A DNA stretch of 64,000 nucleotides from JAGPUQ01 sp036677085 (GTDB lineage Bacteria > Pseudomonadota > Gammaproteobacteria > Pseudomonadales > Porticoccaceae), in contig JAKFFI010000006.1 in NCBI GenBank assembly GCA_036677085.1, forward strand, positions 135,875 through 199,874, read 5' to 3'. Shown one piece after another: positions 36,080-44,745 of this stretch. The position numbers and the translations under genes are program-made. The first letter of the stretch is position 1, and every line of letters starts with the position of its first letter. The notes beneath the pieces are model-generated. The model saw only the letters and a list, made by a program, of their open reading frames with translations. It was not told the DNA's origin and made no database searches.

Positions 36080-36898
36080 ATGACGGACTTGCCGGTGTTC
36101 ATCAACGGTACCGCAGCTGGCACGGTGAATGCCGCGGACCGAGGGCTTCATTACGGCCACGGCCTGTTCGAGACCATGCGGCTCTGTGGCGGCACTTTGC
36201 CGCTGTGGGATTGGCACTGGTCGCGTCTGTGCCGTGGCGCCGCCGCTCTGAGTATTTCTCTTGATCGCGAGGCGGTATGGGACGACGTGCGTCGCGCTTG
36301 CGGTCGGTGGCCGGCCAATGGTGTCATCAAGCTGATGGTCACCGCCGGTGCTGGCGGCACGGCGTATCGTCACGACGGCGGCCCATGTAATCGTTATCTC
36401 TTTTATCGACCCTTGGCGGCGCGTCGCGATTTCGTTCATCTGCGGGTGTGTGATTATCGTCTGCCGATCAATCCGCGCCTGGCGGGAATCAAACACCTCA
36501 ACCGTCTGGACCAGGTGCTGGCCGCGCGTGAATTGCCGTCCGACCGGGAGGGTTTACTGCTCGACACCGAGGCGCGTGTCATTGAAGGACTGGCCGGAAA
36601 TATTTTTGTGCGGACGGCGGAGGGCTGGATGACGCCTGATCTCCGCGATGCCGGTGTGCGTGGGGTCATGCGCGATTATTTACGCGCCGAAATTTTTCCA
36701 GCATTGGGGCTGCCGATTGGCGAAGCCAGCCTGTCGCTGGCGGACGTGCACGCCGCCCGGGAACTGTTTCTGTGCAATGCGGTGCGCGGTATCCAGGCGG
36801 TTACGGCCATCGACGGTAGCGAACATCTGCCGGCGGTGGACGAAATCCTCCGCATACAAGTTGAACTAGCGCGTCGACTGCCGTGCTTCGCCGCCTGA
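36080..36898 (+). CDS. pabC: aminodeoxychorismate lyase
   Basis: 272 residues. PLP enzyme of fold type IV that releases pyruvate from 4-amino-4-deoxychorismate to give p-aminobenzoate for folate. DRGLHYGHGLFETMR is the N-terminal signature. The PLP-binding Lys is in GIKHLNRLDQVLAA near residue 137. NIFVRTAEGWMTPDL and DAGVRGVMRDYL match the family. It overlaps mltG by 16 bases, so the two are translationally linked. Confidence 0.92.
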   Translation: MTDLPVFINGTAAGTVNAADRGLHYGHGLFETMRLCGGTLPLWDWHWSRLCRGAAALSISLDREAVWDDVRRACGRWPANGVIKLMVTAGAGGTAYRHDGGPCNRYLFYRPLAARRDFVHLRVCDYRLPINPRLAGIKHLNRLDQVLAARELPSDREGLLLDTEARVIEGLAGNIFVRTAEGWMTPDLRDAGVRGVMRDYLRAEIFPALGLPIGEASLSLADVHAARELFLCNAVRGIQAVTAIDGSEHLPAVDEILRIQVELARRLPCFAA

Positions 36899-37923
36899 TC
36901 CTGGTTCTGCTGGCGGCTGCGGCCACGGCTGCCGGGGCCTGGAAATGGGCGGACTATCAACTCCGCCGTCCCCTTGCCATCGCGCCCGCAACGGAAGTGC
37001 TGGTGGTGGGGAAGGGTGAAAATCTGTCGTCCCTGAGTGCCCGCCTGAGCGCGGATGGCATCCTGAGCTATGCGCTGCCGCTGCGTCTTTATGCGCGTTT
37101 CAGTGGTCGTCACCGAATCCATCCGGGCGACTACCGACTGGTGCCGGGCGATACCGCGCTCACATTGATCGCGAAGCTGGAGCGCGGCGATGTGATCCGT
37201 TACAGCATCACGTTTCCCGAGGGCTGGACGCTGGCCCAGTGGCGCGCGCTGCTGGCGAAAGAGCGGCTGCTTGCCTCTTTCACCCGGGAGCTCAGCGCGG
37301 CGGATCTCGCCGTCGATCTGGGCATCGACGCGATCAATCCGGAAGGCTGGTTTTCGCCCAATACCTATTTTTTTGTTGCCGGCGACAGTGATCGCGACAT
37401 TCTCGAACGGGCTCACCGACGCCAGCGCGATATGCTGGAGGGCCTGTGGCGTGATCGGGCCGAGGGCCTGCCCTACGCCAACCCGTATGAAGCGCTGATC
37501 ATGGCGTCGCTGGTGGAGCGGGAGACGGGGCTGGCTGCGGAGCGCCCTCAGATAGCCGGCGTACTGGTACGCCGGCTGCAGATCGGGATGCGTTTGCAGA
37601 CGGATTCCACCGTGATCTACGGACTGGGCGCGCGCTACGCCGGCAAGCTGTCGCGGGCGCATCTGGCCGAGGCGAATGACTACAATACTTACATGATCGA
37701 CAGGCTTCCGATTGCCCCCATTGGCAATCCCGGTGACGACGCGTTGCGCGCGGCGCTGCATCCCGCCCCGGGCGATGCGCTCTATTTCGTTGCCCGAGGT
37801 GACGGCAGCCACGAGTTCTCCGGCACGCTCGACGCGCACCAACGGGCGGTGCGGCGCTACCAGTTGCATCGCGCCGAGGGTTACCGTTCGACGCCGGGGC
37901 CACAGAAGGCCCGATCGCCGTGA
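36883..37923 (+). CDS. mltG: endolytic murein transglycosylase MltG
   Basis: 346 residues from GTG 36883. One N-terminal membrane helix (about 4-20) anchors the YceG-like catalytic domain in the periplasm, where it cuts nascent glycan strands and ends their elongation. A LysM-like region covers about 40-100 (LSSLSARLSADGIL). The catalytic Glu is in IMASLVERETG near residue 212, and QTDSTVIYGLG and NTYMIDRLPIAPIGNPG are strong signatures. The stop overlaps the tmk start (GTGA). Confidence 0.95.
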   Translation: MLRRLILVLLAAAATAAGAWKWADYQLRRPLAIAPATEVLVVGKGENLSSLSARLSADGILSYALPLRLYARFSGRHRIHPGDYRLVPGDTALTLIAKLERGDVIRYSITFPEGWTLAQWRALLAKERLLASFTRELSAADLAVDLGIDAINPEGWFSPNTYFFVAGDSDRDILERAHRRQRDMLEGLWRDRAEGLPYANPYEALIMASLVERETGLAAERPQIAGVLVRRLQIGMRLQTDSTVIYGLGARYAGKLSRAHLAEANDYNTYMIDRLPIAPIGNPGDDALRAALHPAPGDALYFVARGDGSHEFSGTLDAHQRAVRRYQLHRAEGYRSTPGPQKARSP

Positions 37924-38546
37924 GAGGACGTTTCATTACGATCGAGGGCGGCGAAGGCGCCGGCAAAAGCACCAATCTCGCGCTGATGGCGGACTTCCTG
38001 CGCGCCTCGGGCATTGCCCACCTGACCACCCGGGAGCCCGGCGGCACGCGCCTGGGAGAGCTGGTGCGGGAACTGCTGCTTGCGGTAACCGATGAACCCA
38101 TCGTTCCCCTGGCCGAACTGCTCCTCATGTTCGCCGCCCGGGCACAGCATCTGGCGCAGGTCGTGGTGCCCGCACTCGAGGCCGGTACCTGGGTCATTTG
38201 CGATCGTTTCACCGATGCCTCCTACGCCTATCAGGGGGCGGGGCGGGGACTGGGGGAAGCCCCGGTGGCGGCCCTTGAGCAACTGGTGCAGGGCGCACTG
38301 CGGCCCGATCTCACGCTGATCCTCGATCTCGATCCCGAGCGCGGGCTCGCCAGGGTCCGGCAGCGTGGACCGCTGGATCGTTTCGAGCGGGAGCAGCGCG
38401 CATTTTTTGTCCGGGTGCGAGCCGCCTACCAGCGTCGTGCAGAGCTCGACCCCGGCCGCTGCCGGCTGATCGATGCCGGGCAGACACCGGAACAGGTCGG
38501 TGAAGCGGTGCTCGCGCCCTTGCGTGCTCTGGTCGGCGCGCAATGA
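37920..38546 (+). CDS. tmk: thymidylate kinase
   Basis: 208 residues. Phosphorylates dTMP to dTDP with ATP. The P-loop is GGEGAGKST (residues 9-17). REPGGT and DRFTDASYAYQGAGR bind dTMP, and the lid region has RQRGPLDRFE. GTG 37920 overlaps the mltG stop, and the holB start overlaps the tmk stop (ATGA), giving a tightly coupled pabC-mltG-tmk-holB series. Confidence 0.96.
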   Translation: MRGRFITIEGGEGAGKSTNLALMADFLRASGIAHLTTREPGGTRLGELVRELLLAVTDEPIVPLAELLLMFAARAQHLAQVVVPALEAGTWVICDRFTDASYAYQGAGRGLGEAPVAALEQLVQGALRPDLTLILDLDPERGLARVRQRGPLDRFEREQRAFFVRVRAAYQRRAELDPGRCRLIDAGQTPEQVGEAVLAPLRALVGAQ

Positions 38547-39499
38547 TCCAGCGCGAGCTCCTGGCTCCCTATCCCTGGCACGGAGTGCAATGGCAAGCGC
38601 TGGATGCCCTGCTGAAGGCGGGCACCTTGCCGCATGCCTTGTTATTGGCAGGCGCCCCGGATATCGGCAAATTCCATTTCGCCAGAGCGTTTGCGAGTCT
38701 GGTGTTGTGTGCCGAGCCCCATGGGAGTGCCTGCGGGCGCTGCCGGAACTGCCAGTTGATCGCGGCCGGCAGTCATCCCGATCTGATGCTCATTCAACCG
38801 GAAGAGCGCGGCAAAGCGATCCGCATCGATGCGATTCGTGAGTTGCGCGAGTTTTGCGCCGGGCGACCGCACCAGGGCGGCTGGCGGGTGATCCTGATCG
38901 AGCCGGCGGAAGCGTTGAACGCCAATGCGGCGAACGCGCTGCTCAAGACGCTGGAAGAACCGGGCGAGCGCACCCTGCTGCTGCTGGTGAGCCATCAGCC
39001 CGGTCGGCTCACGGCCACCGTGCGCAGTCGCTGCCGGTTGCTGCGCCTGCCCACCCCGTCGATGGAACAGGCACTGCCCTGGCTCGGGATACAGCTTCCC
39101 GGCGAAACGGATGCGCAATCCCTGCTGGTGCGCGCCGGACGGCGGCCCTTGCGCGCGCTGGCGCTCGCTTCCGGTGATCTGGCCGAGACGTTCGCGCGTG
39201 TTGAGGAGCTGGTCACCAGCGTCGCGGATGGCTCCATGGTGCCGGCTGCGGCGGCGGCTGTCAGCGCGAGCGCGCATTTCGATACCGGAGAGGCGCTGGG
39301 TTGGCTCACCCACTTTGTCGCCGCGCGCGCGCGCGCCGCGATTGCGCGGGGCGAGCGGCCACCGCAGCCGCTGTTCGATTTTTTTGACCGTCTCGCGGCG
39401 GTGCGTCGCGAGCACGCGGCCAACGCCAATCTCAATGCCGAACTGGTCTGGGCGGGGCTGTGGCAGGATTGGCGCCGTGCCGTGGTGGCAGGTGGCTGA
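38543..39499 (+). CDS. holB: DNA polymerase III subunit delta prime
   Basis: 318 residues. Part of the clamp loader that places the beta clamp on DNA. The zinc finger CGRCRNCQLIAAGSHPDL is clear. The P-loop position reads GAPDIGKFHFA, a degenerate form as expected for the non-hydrolysing delta prime subunit. NAANALLKTLEEPGERTLLLLVSHQPGRLTATVRSRC contains the sensor 1 and SRC motifs. It starts within the tmk stop and is followed by pilZ. Confidence 0.94.
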   Translation: MIQRELLAPYPWHGVQWQALDALLKAGTLPHALLLAGAPDIGKFHFARAFASLVLCAEPHGSACGRCRNCQLIAAGSHPDLMLIQPEERGKAIRIDAIRELREFCAGRPHQGGWRVILIEPAEALNANAANALLKTLEEPGERTLLLLVSHQPGRLTATVRSRCRLLRLPTPSMEQALPWLGIQLPGETDAQSLLVRAGRRPLRALALASGDLAETFARVEELVTSVADGSMVPAAAAAVSASAHFDTGEALGWLTHFVAARARAAIARGERPPQPLFDFFDRLAAVRREHAANANLNAELVWAGLWQDWRRAVVAGG

Positions 39500-39551
39500 A
39501 CCGACCCATCGCCTGTGCTAGGCTAACGGCTCCCCTGACGAGGAAGCATCG

Positions 39552-39902
39552 ATGCGAACGGCGGGCGGTAATCTTCGCAACGGAATTCTCAACCTCGCCA
39601 TCAAGGACATCAACGAGCTGTATGCTTGCTTCATGCCCTTTATCGATGGCGGCGGGTTGTTCATTCGTACCCGCAAGGAATATCGACTGGGCGATCAGAT
39701 CTTTGTCCTGCTGGATTTGCTGGATGAACCGGAGAAAACACCTCTCACCGGTGAAATTGTCTGGATCACTCCGGTCGGCAGCGGAATCCGTCCCCAGGGC
39801 ATCGGCATCCGGCTGGCGGCAGAGCACGCCGATCTCGTGCGCAGGATAGAAGCCGATCTCGCCACCCTGCAGAGCTCGGATCGTCCCACCTATACGCTGT
39901 GA
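39552..39902 (+). CDS. pilZ: type IV pilus PilZ-domain protein
   Basis: 116 residues from ATG 39552 with GAGGAAGC upstream. The sequence follows the single-domain PilZ pattern found next to holB in pseudomonads and xanthomonads: FIRTRKEYRLGDQIFVLLDLLDEPEKTPLTGEIVWITP and GIGIRL. The N-terminal RxxxR that binds cyclic di-GMP is not evident, as in the pilus-assembly PilZ group. It is probably needed for type IV pilus formation at the inner membrane. tatD follows. Confidence 0.85.
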   Translation: MRTAGGNLRNGILNLAIKDINELYACFMPFIDGGGLFIRTRKEYRLGDQIFVLLDLLDEPEKTPLTGEIVWITPVGSGIRPQGIGIRLAAEHADLVRRIEADLATLQSSDRPTYTL

Positions 39903-39945
39903 TCCGTCCCCCGATTTGCTTCGATCCCGTGATTTGCGCCATCCG

Positions 39946-40749
39946 ATGTTGATCGACTCCCACTGCCACCTCGACCGTCTCGATCTGAGTGCGTTCGACG
40001 GTTCGCTCGATGCGTTGCTCGCAGTGGCGCGCGGCGCCGGGGTCGGAGCCATGCTGGCCGTGGGCATCGACCTGGCGTCATCCCGCGAAATGATCCGGCT
40101 GGCGACGCGCCATACCGACGTTTTTGCGACCGTCGGTGTACACCCGCTGCAAACCGAATCCCTCCCGTTGCCCGATGAAACCGAGTTGCTGACACTGGGC
40201 GCGAGCGATGTCGTGGTGGCGATCGGCGAAACCGGCATCGATGGCCATTACGGCGGCGACAACCTGGACTGGCAGCGCGAAAGTTTTCGCATCCATGCGC
40301 GGGTCGCCAGCCGGTTGCGCAAGCCCTTGGTGGTGCATACCCGGGATGCGCGGGCGGAAACCCTGGCGCTGTTGCGCGCGCATACCGATCCCGCCGTGGG
40401 CGGAGTCCTGCACTGCTTCACGGAAGACTGGGCCACCGCAAGTGCCGGCCTGGAGCTGGGCTTTTACATTTCCTTTTCCGGCATCGTCACTTTCCGCAAC
40501 GCCGGGGATCTGCGCGAGATCGCCGCCCGCGTGCCGATCGATCGCCTGCTGGTGGAAACGGACGCGCCCTGGCTCGCGCCCGTCCCCTACCGTGGCAAAA
40601 CCAACCGGCCCCACTATGTCGCCGAAGTGGCGCGCTGCATCGCGGTACTGCGGGGGATGGATCTCGATCATTTCAATGCCCGGATGGCCGAAAATTTCGC
40701 GCGTCTGTTTCGCGTCGAGGTGCCGACGCCGGCCGGGGGAGTGACATGA
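39946..40749 (+). CDS. TatD family metal-dependent hydrolase
   Basis: 267 residues. DSHCHLD (residues 4-10), GETGID, HTRDA and TDAPWLAP provide the metal ligands and catalytic residues of the TatD/YcfH nuclease family, with a TIM-barrel fold. These enzymes act as DNases or deaminated D-amino acid editing enzymes; the YcfH branch sits after holB in E. coli, the same position as here. Its stop overlaps the dUTPase start (ATGA). An upstream in-frame ATG at 39916 adds ten residues before the barrel and is less likely. Confidence 0.92.
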   Translation: MLIDSHCHLDRLDLSAFDGSLDALLAVARGAGVGAMLAVGIDLASSREMIRLATRHTDVFATVGVHPLQTESLPLPDETELLTLGASDVVVAIGETGIDGHYGGDNLDWQRESFRIHARVASRLRKPLVVHTRDARAETLALLRAHTDPAVGGVLHCFTEDWATASAGLELGFYISFSGIVTFRNAGDLREIAARVPIDRLLVETDAPWLAPVPYRGKTNRPHYVAEVARCIAVLRGMDLDHFNARMAENFARLFRVEVPTPAGGVT

Positions 40750-41384
40750 AAAGCCGCATCGCAACCATGCTGGCCCTGCAGGATAGGGTCAATACCCAGG
40801 TTCACCCGGAGTGGCGCGGTCAGGGCAATCCCTGGTACCGGGCCATCTGGGTCGAGTGCGCCGAACTGCTGGATCACTACGGCTGGAAGTGGTGGAAGGG
40901 ACAGCAACCCGATCTCGATCAGGTGCGCCTGGAGCTGGTCGACATCTGGCATTTCGGGCTCAGCACGCTGCTGGAGCGGGAGCTCGCTGCGGATGACATC
41001 GCCGCCGAGTTCGCTGCCGCGCTCGCGGTACCCGTGCCGCGCGGTGATCCCGAAGTATTTCGCGGCGCGGTCGAACGCTTTGCGGCCCGTACCCTGGTCG
41101 CCCAGGATTTTGACCTCCCGGGTTTCGCGGTCTTGATGCAGGTGATCGAGCTCAGCTTCGACGAGCTGTATCGCCGCTATGTGGGCAAGAACGTCCTCAA
41201 CGGTTTCCGGCAGGATCACGGCTATCAGGACGGCAGTTATCGCAAACACTGGCACGGCCGTGAGGATAACGAATGGCTGGTCGAATTGAGCGACGCGCTG
41301 GATCCGGAAAGCGATTCCTTCGCGCAGGATCTTTATGCCGCGCTGCGTAGCCGCTATGTGGTCGCACCCGGCGCCGGGGCGTGA
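40746..41384 (+). CDS. dimeric all-alpha dUTPase
   Basis: 212 residues. The family splits dUTP to dUMP and diphosphate, keeping uracil out of DNA. The all-alpha MazG-like metal site is visible: ECAELLDHYGWKWWK (near 37-51), ELVDIWHFGLS (near 64-74), and GKNVLNGFRQDHGYQDGSY in the C-terminal third. This is the class found in trypanosomes, Campylobacter and some phages, unrelated to the trimeric Dut of E. coli. It overlaps tatD by ATGA and follows tmk at a distance, so dTTP metabolism is clustered. Confidence 0.9.
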   Translation: MKSRIATMLALQDRVNTQVHPEWRGQGNPWYRAIWVECAELLDHYGWKWWKGQQPDLDQVRLELVDIWHFGLSTLLERELAADDIAAEFAAALAVPVPRGDPEVFRGAVERFAARTLVAQDFDLPGFAVLMQVIELSFDELYRRYVGKNVLNGFRQDHGYQDGSYRKHWHGREDNEWLVELSDALDPESDSFAQDLYAALRSRYVVAPGAGA

Positions 41385-41408
41385 AATCGCAGCCGCGATC
41401 CGTATAAT
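41381..41408 (+). promoter_or_regulatory. candidate mdh promoter
   Basis: A perfect TATAAT (41403-41408) lies 52 bases before mdh, with a weak GTGAAA at 41381-41386 (16-base spacer). Confidence 0.45.
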
Positions 41409-41459
41409 TGGCCGCCTTTCGGACCCGGGTCCGGATCCCACCCAACACGGAGACATCCA

Positions 41460-42440
41460 GTGAAATCACCCGTTCGCGTTGCCGTCACCGGAGCCGCTGG
41501 CCAGATCAGTTACTCGCTTTTGTTCCGCATTGCGGCCGGGGAAATGCTCGGCGCCGACCAGCCGGTGATCCTGCAACTGCTGGAGATCACCCCGGCGCTG
41601 ACGGCGCTGCAAGGAACCGTGATGGAGCTGGAAGACTGCGCATTTCCGCTGCTCGCCGGCGTGGTGCAGACCGACGATCCCGCCGTTGCCTTCCGTGACG
41701 CCGACTACGCCCTGTTGGTGGGCGCGCGGCCGCGCGGCCCGGGCATGGAGCGCAAGGACCTGCTCGAAGCCAACGCCAACATCTTTTCCGTGCAGGGTAA
41801 GGCGATCAATGATCACGCCAAGCGTGGCATCAAGGTGCTGGTGGTGGGCAACCCGGCCAACACCAACGCCCTGATTGCCCAGCGCAATGCGCCGGCGATC
41901 GATCCGCGCCAGTTCACCGCCATGACCCGCCTGGACCACAACCGGACGCTGACCCAGGTGGCGCTCAAGACCGGCGCCACCGTCAACGACGTCAGTCGCA
42001 TGATCATCTGGGGCAACCATTCCGCCACCCAGTATCCCGATCTCCACCATGCCCAGGTCAAGGGCAAGCCCGCCCTGTCGCTCGTCGATCAGGCATGGTA
42101 CGAAAACGAGCTGATCCCGATGGTGCAACAGCGCGGTGCCGCCGTCATCAAGGCGCGCGGCGCGTCGAGTGCGGCCTCGGCCGCCAATGCGGCCATCAGC
42201 CACATGCGCTCCTGGGCGCTCGGTACGCCGGCGGGCGACTGGGTCAGCATGGGTGTCCATAGCGATGGCAGCTACGGCATTGCCAAGGGGCTGATCTATT
42301 CCTTCCCCTGCACCTGTCAGGGCGGCGACTGGACGATCGTGAAGGATCTCGATATCAACGCCTTCTCGCGGGAAAAAATGACCCTGACCGAAACCGAGTT
42401 GAGCGAGGAGCGCGACGCGGTCCAGCATCTGCTGCCCTGA
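41460..42440 (+). CDS. mdh: malate dehydrogenase
   Basis: 326 residues from GTG 41460, with GGAG upstream. Oxidises malate to oxaloacetate in the citric acid cycle. The NAD-binding motif GAAGQIS (residues 11-17), substrate Arg residues in ARPRGPGMERKDLL, NPANTN, and the catalytic His in IIWGNHSATQYPD place it in the cytosolic-type MDH group (about 326 residues) common in beta- and many gammaproteobacteria, not the E. coli mitochondrial type. It stands alone between dUTPase and bcp. Confidence 0.96.
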   Translation: MKSPVRVAVTGAAGQISYSLLFRIAAGEMLGADQPVILQLLEITPALTALQGTVMELEDCAFPLLAGVVQTDDPAVAFRDADYALLVGARPRGPGMERKDLLEANANIFSVQGKAINDHAKRGIKVLVVGNPANTNALIAQRNAPAIDPRQFTAMTRLDHNRTLTQVALKTGATVNDVSRMIIWGNHSATQYPDLHHAQVKGKPALSLVDQAWYENELIPMVQQRGAAVIKARGASSAASAANAAISHMRSWALGTPAGDWVSMGVHSDGSYGIAKGLIYSFPCTCQGGDWTIVKDLDINAFSREKMTLTETELSEERDAVQHLLP

Positions 42441-42469
42441 TCGCCACAGCCAATCACTACGGAGTGATC

Positions 42470-42946
42470 ATGGGCTTTCCCAAGCTGGGTAATCTGGCGC
42501 CGACGTTCACGCTGCCGAATCAGCGGGGCGAGCCGGTCGCCCTCAAGGACTTCCGCGATCGGCATCCGGTGGTGCTGTATTTTTATCCCAAGGCGATGAC
42601 GCCGGGCTGTACGGTCCAGGCCTGCGGCATCCGCGACCGGCGCGCCGCGTTTGCCGAGCTCGGGGTCGTCGTGCTCGGCATCAGCCCGGACCCGGTGAGT
42701 CGGCTCGCGAAATTCGCCGAGCGGGATGCACTCGATTTCGATCTGCTGTCCGACACGGATCACGCCATCGCCGAGCGTTACGGGGTGTGGGGCCTGAAGA
42801 AATTCATGGGACGCGAGTTCATGGGGATTCGCCGTACCACCTTCATCATCGGTCGCGACGGGCGCCTGCGCCACGTGATGGACAAGATCAAGACGGCCAG
42901 TCATCAGGATGATGTGCTGGCCTGGTTGCGCCAGAATCCAGACTGA
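42470..42946 (+). CDS. bcp: thioredoxin-dependent peroxiredoxin, Bcp/PrxQ type
   Basis: 158 residues from ATG 42470; ACGGAG lies five bases upstream. Reduces hydroperoxides. TPGCTVQACGIRD contains the peroxidatic Cys and, five residues later, the resolving Cys of the atypical 2-Cys PrxQ type. YFYPKAMTPGCT is diagnostic. RRTTFIIGRDGRLRHV near the C-terminus matches the family. It lies just upstream of yajC. Confidence 0.93.
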   Translation: MGFPKLGNLAPTFTLPNQRGEPVALKDFRDRHPVVLYFYPKAMTPGCTVQACGIRDRRAAFAELGVVVLGISPDPVSRLAKFAERDALDFDLLSDTDHAIAERYGVWGLKKFMGREFMGIRRTTFIIGRDGRLRHVMDKIKTASHQDDVLAWLRQNPD

Positions 42947-43034
42947 ACAGCGGCTCAAGTCCGCTTGCCGAAAATTGTTTTCCGCGGCAGCCCCGCCTTT
43001 GTCGGCAGCTGCTCCACCACCCCGAGGTACGCCG

Positions 43035-43364
43035 ATGTCGCTATTCATTCCTTCCGCCTGGGCCCAGGCCGCGCCTGCCAACGAACCCAATCCGCTGTTC
43101 ACCCTGGTGCTGTTCGGCGGACTTTTTGTCTTCATGTACTTCGTGATCATTCGGCCGCAGCAGAAGCGCCGCAAGGAACAGGCCAAACTGGTCGCCAATC
43201 TCGCCAAGGGCGATGAAGTCGTTACCGCCAGCGGTATCCTGGGGCGCATCACCAAGATCGAGGGCAACTTCCTGGTGCTCGAGGTCTCCGACAAGGTGGA
43301 GCTCAAGTTCCAGCGCGATGCGGTACATGCCGTGCTCCCCAAGGGAACCCTGAAAGCGCTGTAG
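43035..43364 (+). CDS. yajC: Sec translocon accessory protein YajC
   Basis: 109 residues. A single membrane helix (about 21-41) is followed by the hallmark IIRPQQKRRKEQ and the cytoplasmic part with LAKGDEVVTASGILGRITKI. YajC binds SecDF. In most gammaproteobacteria it is encoded between tgt and secD; here it is 21 kb away from them, after bcp. A good ribosome binding site is not visible (CGAGGTACGCCG before ATG 43035). Confidence 0.95.
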   Translation: MSLFIPSAWAQAAPANEPNPLFTLVLFGGLFVFMYFVIIRPQQKRRKEQAKLVANLAKGDEVVTASGILGRITKIEGNFLVLEVSDKVELKFQRDAVHAVLPKGTLKAL

Positions 43365-43390
43365 CCGCCGGCCTGCGCGGAGGCAAGTAG

Positions 43391-44446
43391 GTGGAAGCGG
43401 ACCCGATCAGCTTTCCGCCACGTCTGGCGCTGGCGCGTCTGCCGACGCCGCTGGAGCCGCTCGATCGGCTCCGCGAGCGCATCGGCGGCCCCCGCATCTG
43501 GATCAAGCGCGACGATCTGACCGATTGCGCCGTCACCGGCAACAAGGTGCGCAAGCTCGAGTTCACGCTGGCCCGCGCCCGCGCGGCCGGCTGCGATACC
43601 CTGATCACCGCGGGTGGACTCCAGTCCAACCACTGCCGCGCCACCGCGCTGCTGGGTGCTCGCCTGGGTTTCCGGGTGCACCTGCTGTTGCGCGAGGAGG
43701 GCGCTCCCAACCCGCATCCCCAGGGCAATCTCCTGCTCGATCTGCTGGCCGGGGCGACCGTCTCCCGCTACAGCAAGGCCCACTACCACGCCCATCAGGC
43801 AGAGTTGTACGACCAATGGGCGGCCCACTACCGGGAGCAGGGCGCGCACCCCTGGTGTATCCCGGTCGGCGCCAGTGATGGCACCGGCGTCTGGGGTTAC
43901 ATCGGTTGCGCGGCCGAGTTGCGCACCGATTTTGCCGCTGCCGGGATTCAGCCCGTTGCCATCGTGCATGCGACCGGCTCCGGCGGCACCCAGGCGGGAC
44001 TGACCGCCGGCGCGCATCTCTACCGTCTGGGCTGTCCGGTGATCGGCATGGCGGTATGCGACGATGCCGCCTATTTTCAGCACAAGGTGCGCGCCGATCT
44101 GCGCGAGTGGGCGCAACTGTACGCGACCGGTGTTGCGGTCGAGGAGCTCGCGATCGAGGTCAATGATCGCTATATCGGCCCCGGCTACGGGCAGGCGACC
44201 CCGGAGGTATTCGAGACCATCCGCCTGCTGGCCCGCACCCAGGGATTGGTGCTCGATCCCGTCTACAGCGGCAAGGCATTCCACGGACTCCTGGAAGAAA
44301 TCCGGCGCGGGGCGTTTGCTGCCGCAGCCGATGTGGTGTTCATCCACACCGGGGGGATCTTCGGGCTGTTGGCCCAGGCCGATGGCCTGGCTGAATCGGC
44401 GGCGCGGAACGGTCCAGGCTCGCGCACGACCCCTTCCCCGCGCTAG
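43391..44446 (+). CDS. D-cysteine desulfhydrase/ACC deaminase family PLP enzyme
   Basis: 351 residues from GTG 43391, preceded by GGAGG. Fold type II PLP enzyme. The Schiff-base Lys is in TGNKVRKLEF (residue near 53). GGLQSNHCRATA binds the carboxylate, and ATGSGGTQAGL holds the cofactor phosphate. These match DcyD and 1-aminocyclopropane-1-carboxylate deaminase. D-cysteine, giving pyruvate, sulfide and ammonia, is the more common substrate in gammaproteobacteria, but the two cannot be separated here. The downstream sequence holds a transposase scar. Confidence 0.85.
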   Translation: MEADPISFPPRLALARLPTPLEPLDRLRERIGGPRIWIKRDDLTDCAVTGNKVRKLEFTLARARAAGCDTLITAGGLQSNHCRATALLGARLGFRVHLLLREEGAPNPHPQGNLLLDLLAGATVSRYSKAHYHAHQAELYDQWAAHYREQGAHPWCIPVGASDGTGVWGYIGCAAELRTDFAAAGIQPVAIVHATGSGGTQAGLTAGAHLYRLGCPVIGMAVCDDAAYFQHKVRADLREWAQLYATGVAVEELAIEVNDRYIGPGYGQATPEVFETIRLLARTQGLVLDPVYSGKAFHGLLEEIRRGAFAAAADVVFIHTGGIFGLLAQADGLAESAARNGPGSRTTPSPR

Positions 44447-44513
44447 CGTTCGACGTCATGCTCGCCAACCTGGCCTAGGGCAAGAGCTGGAAGAAAGACC
44501 TGGCGCGGATATT

Positions 44514-44732
44514 TCACCGGTTTTCGCCCGACGCGCGTTTCCGGTCGCGACAAAATAGGGAGCTGCCCAGCTCCGCACGACGACCTCCTGCCGTCTGCAG
44601 CAACGGATCGGTACGCAACGGCGCAGGGTCGTTGAGGTTTTCACAGCCACAGGCCAGTGCATACAGGCGCTGGGCAATGAGATCGCGCATCGTCGCTGCA
44701 GACAAAGCCTGCAGCGGCGATGTGCGCAACAC
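44514..44732 (-). pseudogene. IS1380-family transposase remnant
   Basis: On the minus strand 72 residues remain (MRDLIAQRLYALACGCENLND, then LRTDPLLQTA and ELGSS). They follow the N-terminal signature of IS1380-type DDE transposases (the pattern RxYAxAxGYEDLNDxxxLRxDP...LASS). The catalytic region is missing and no complete inverted repeats are seen. The scar stands between the PLP enzyme and the redox operon. Confidence 0.75.
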
Positions 44733-44745
44733 TCTCAGCCAACCC

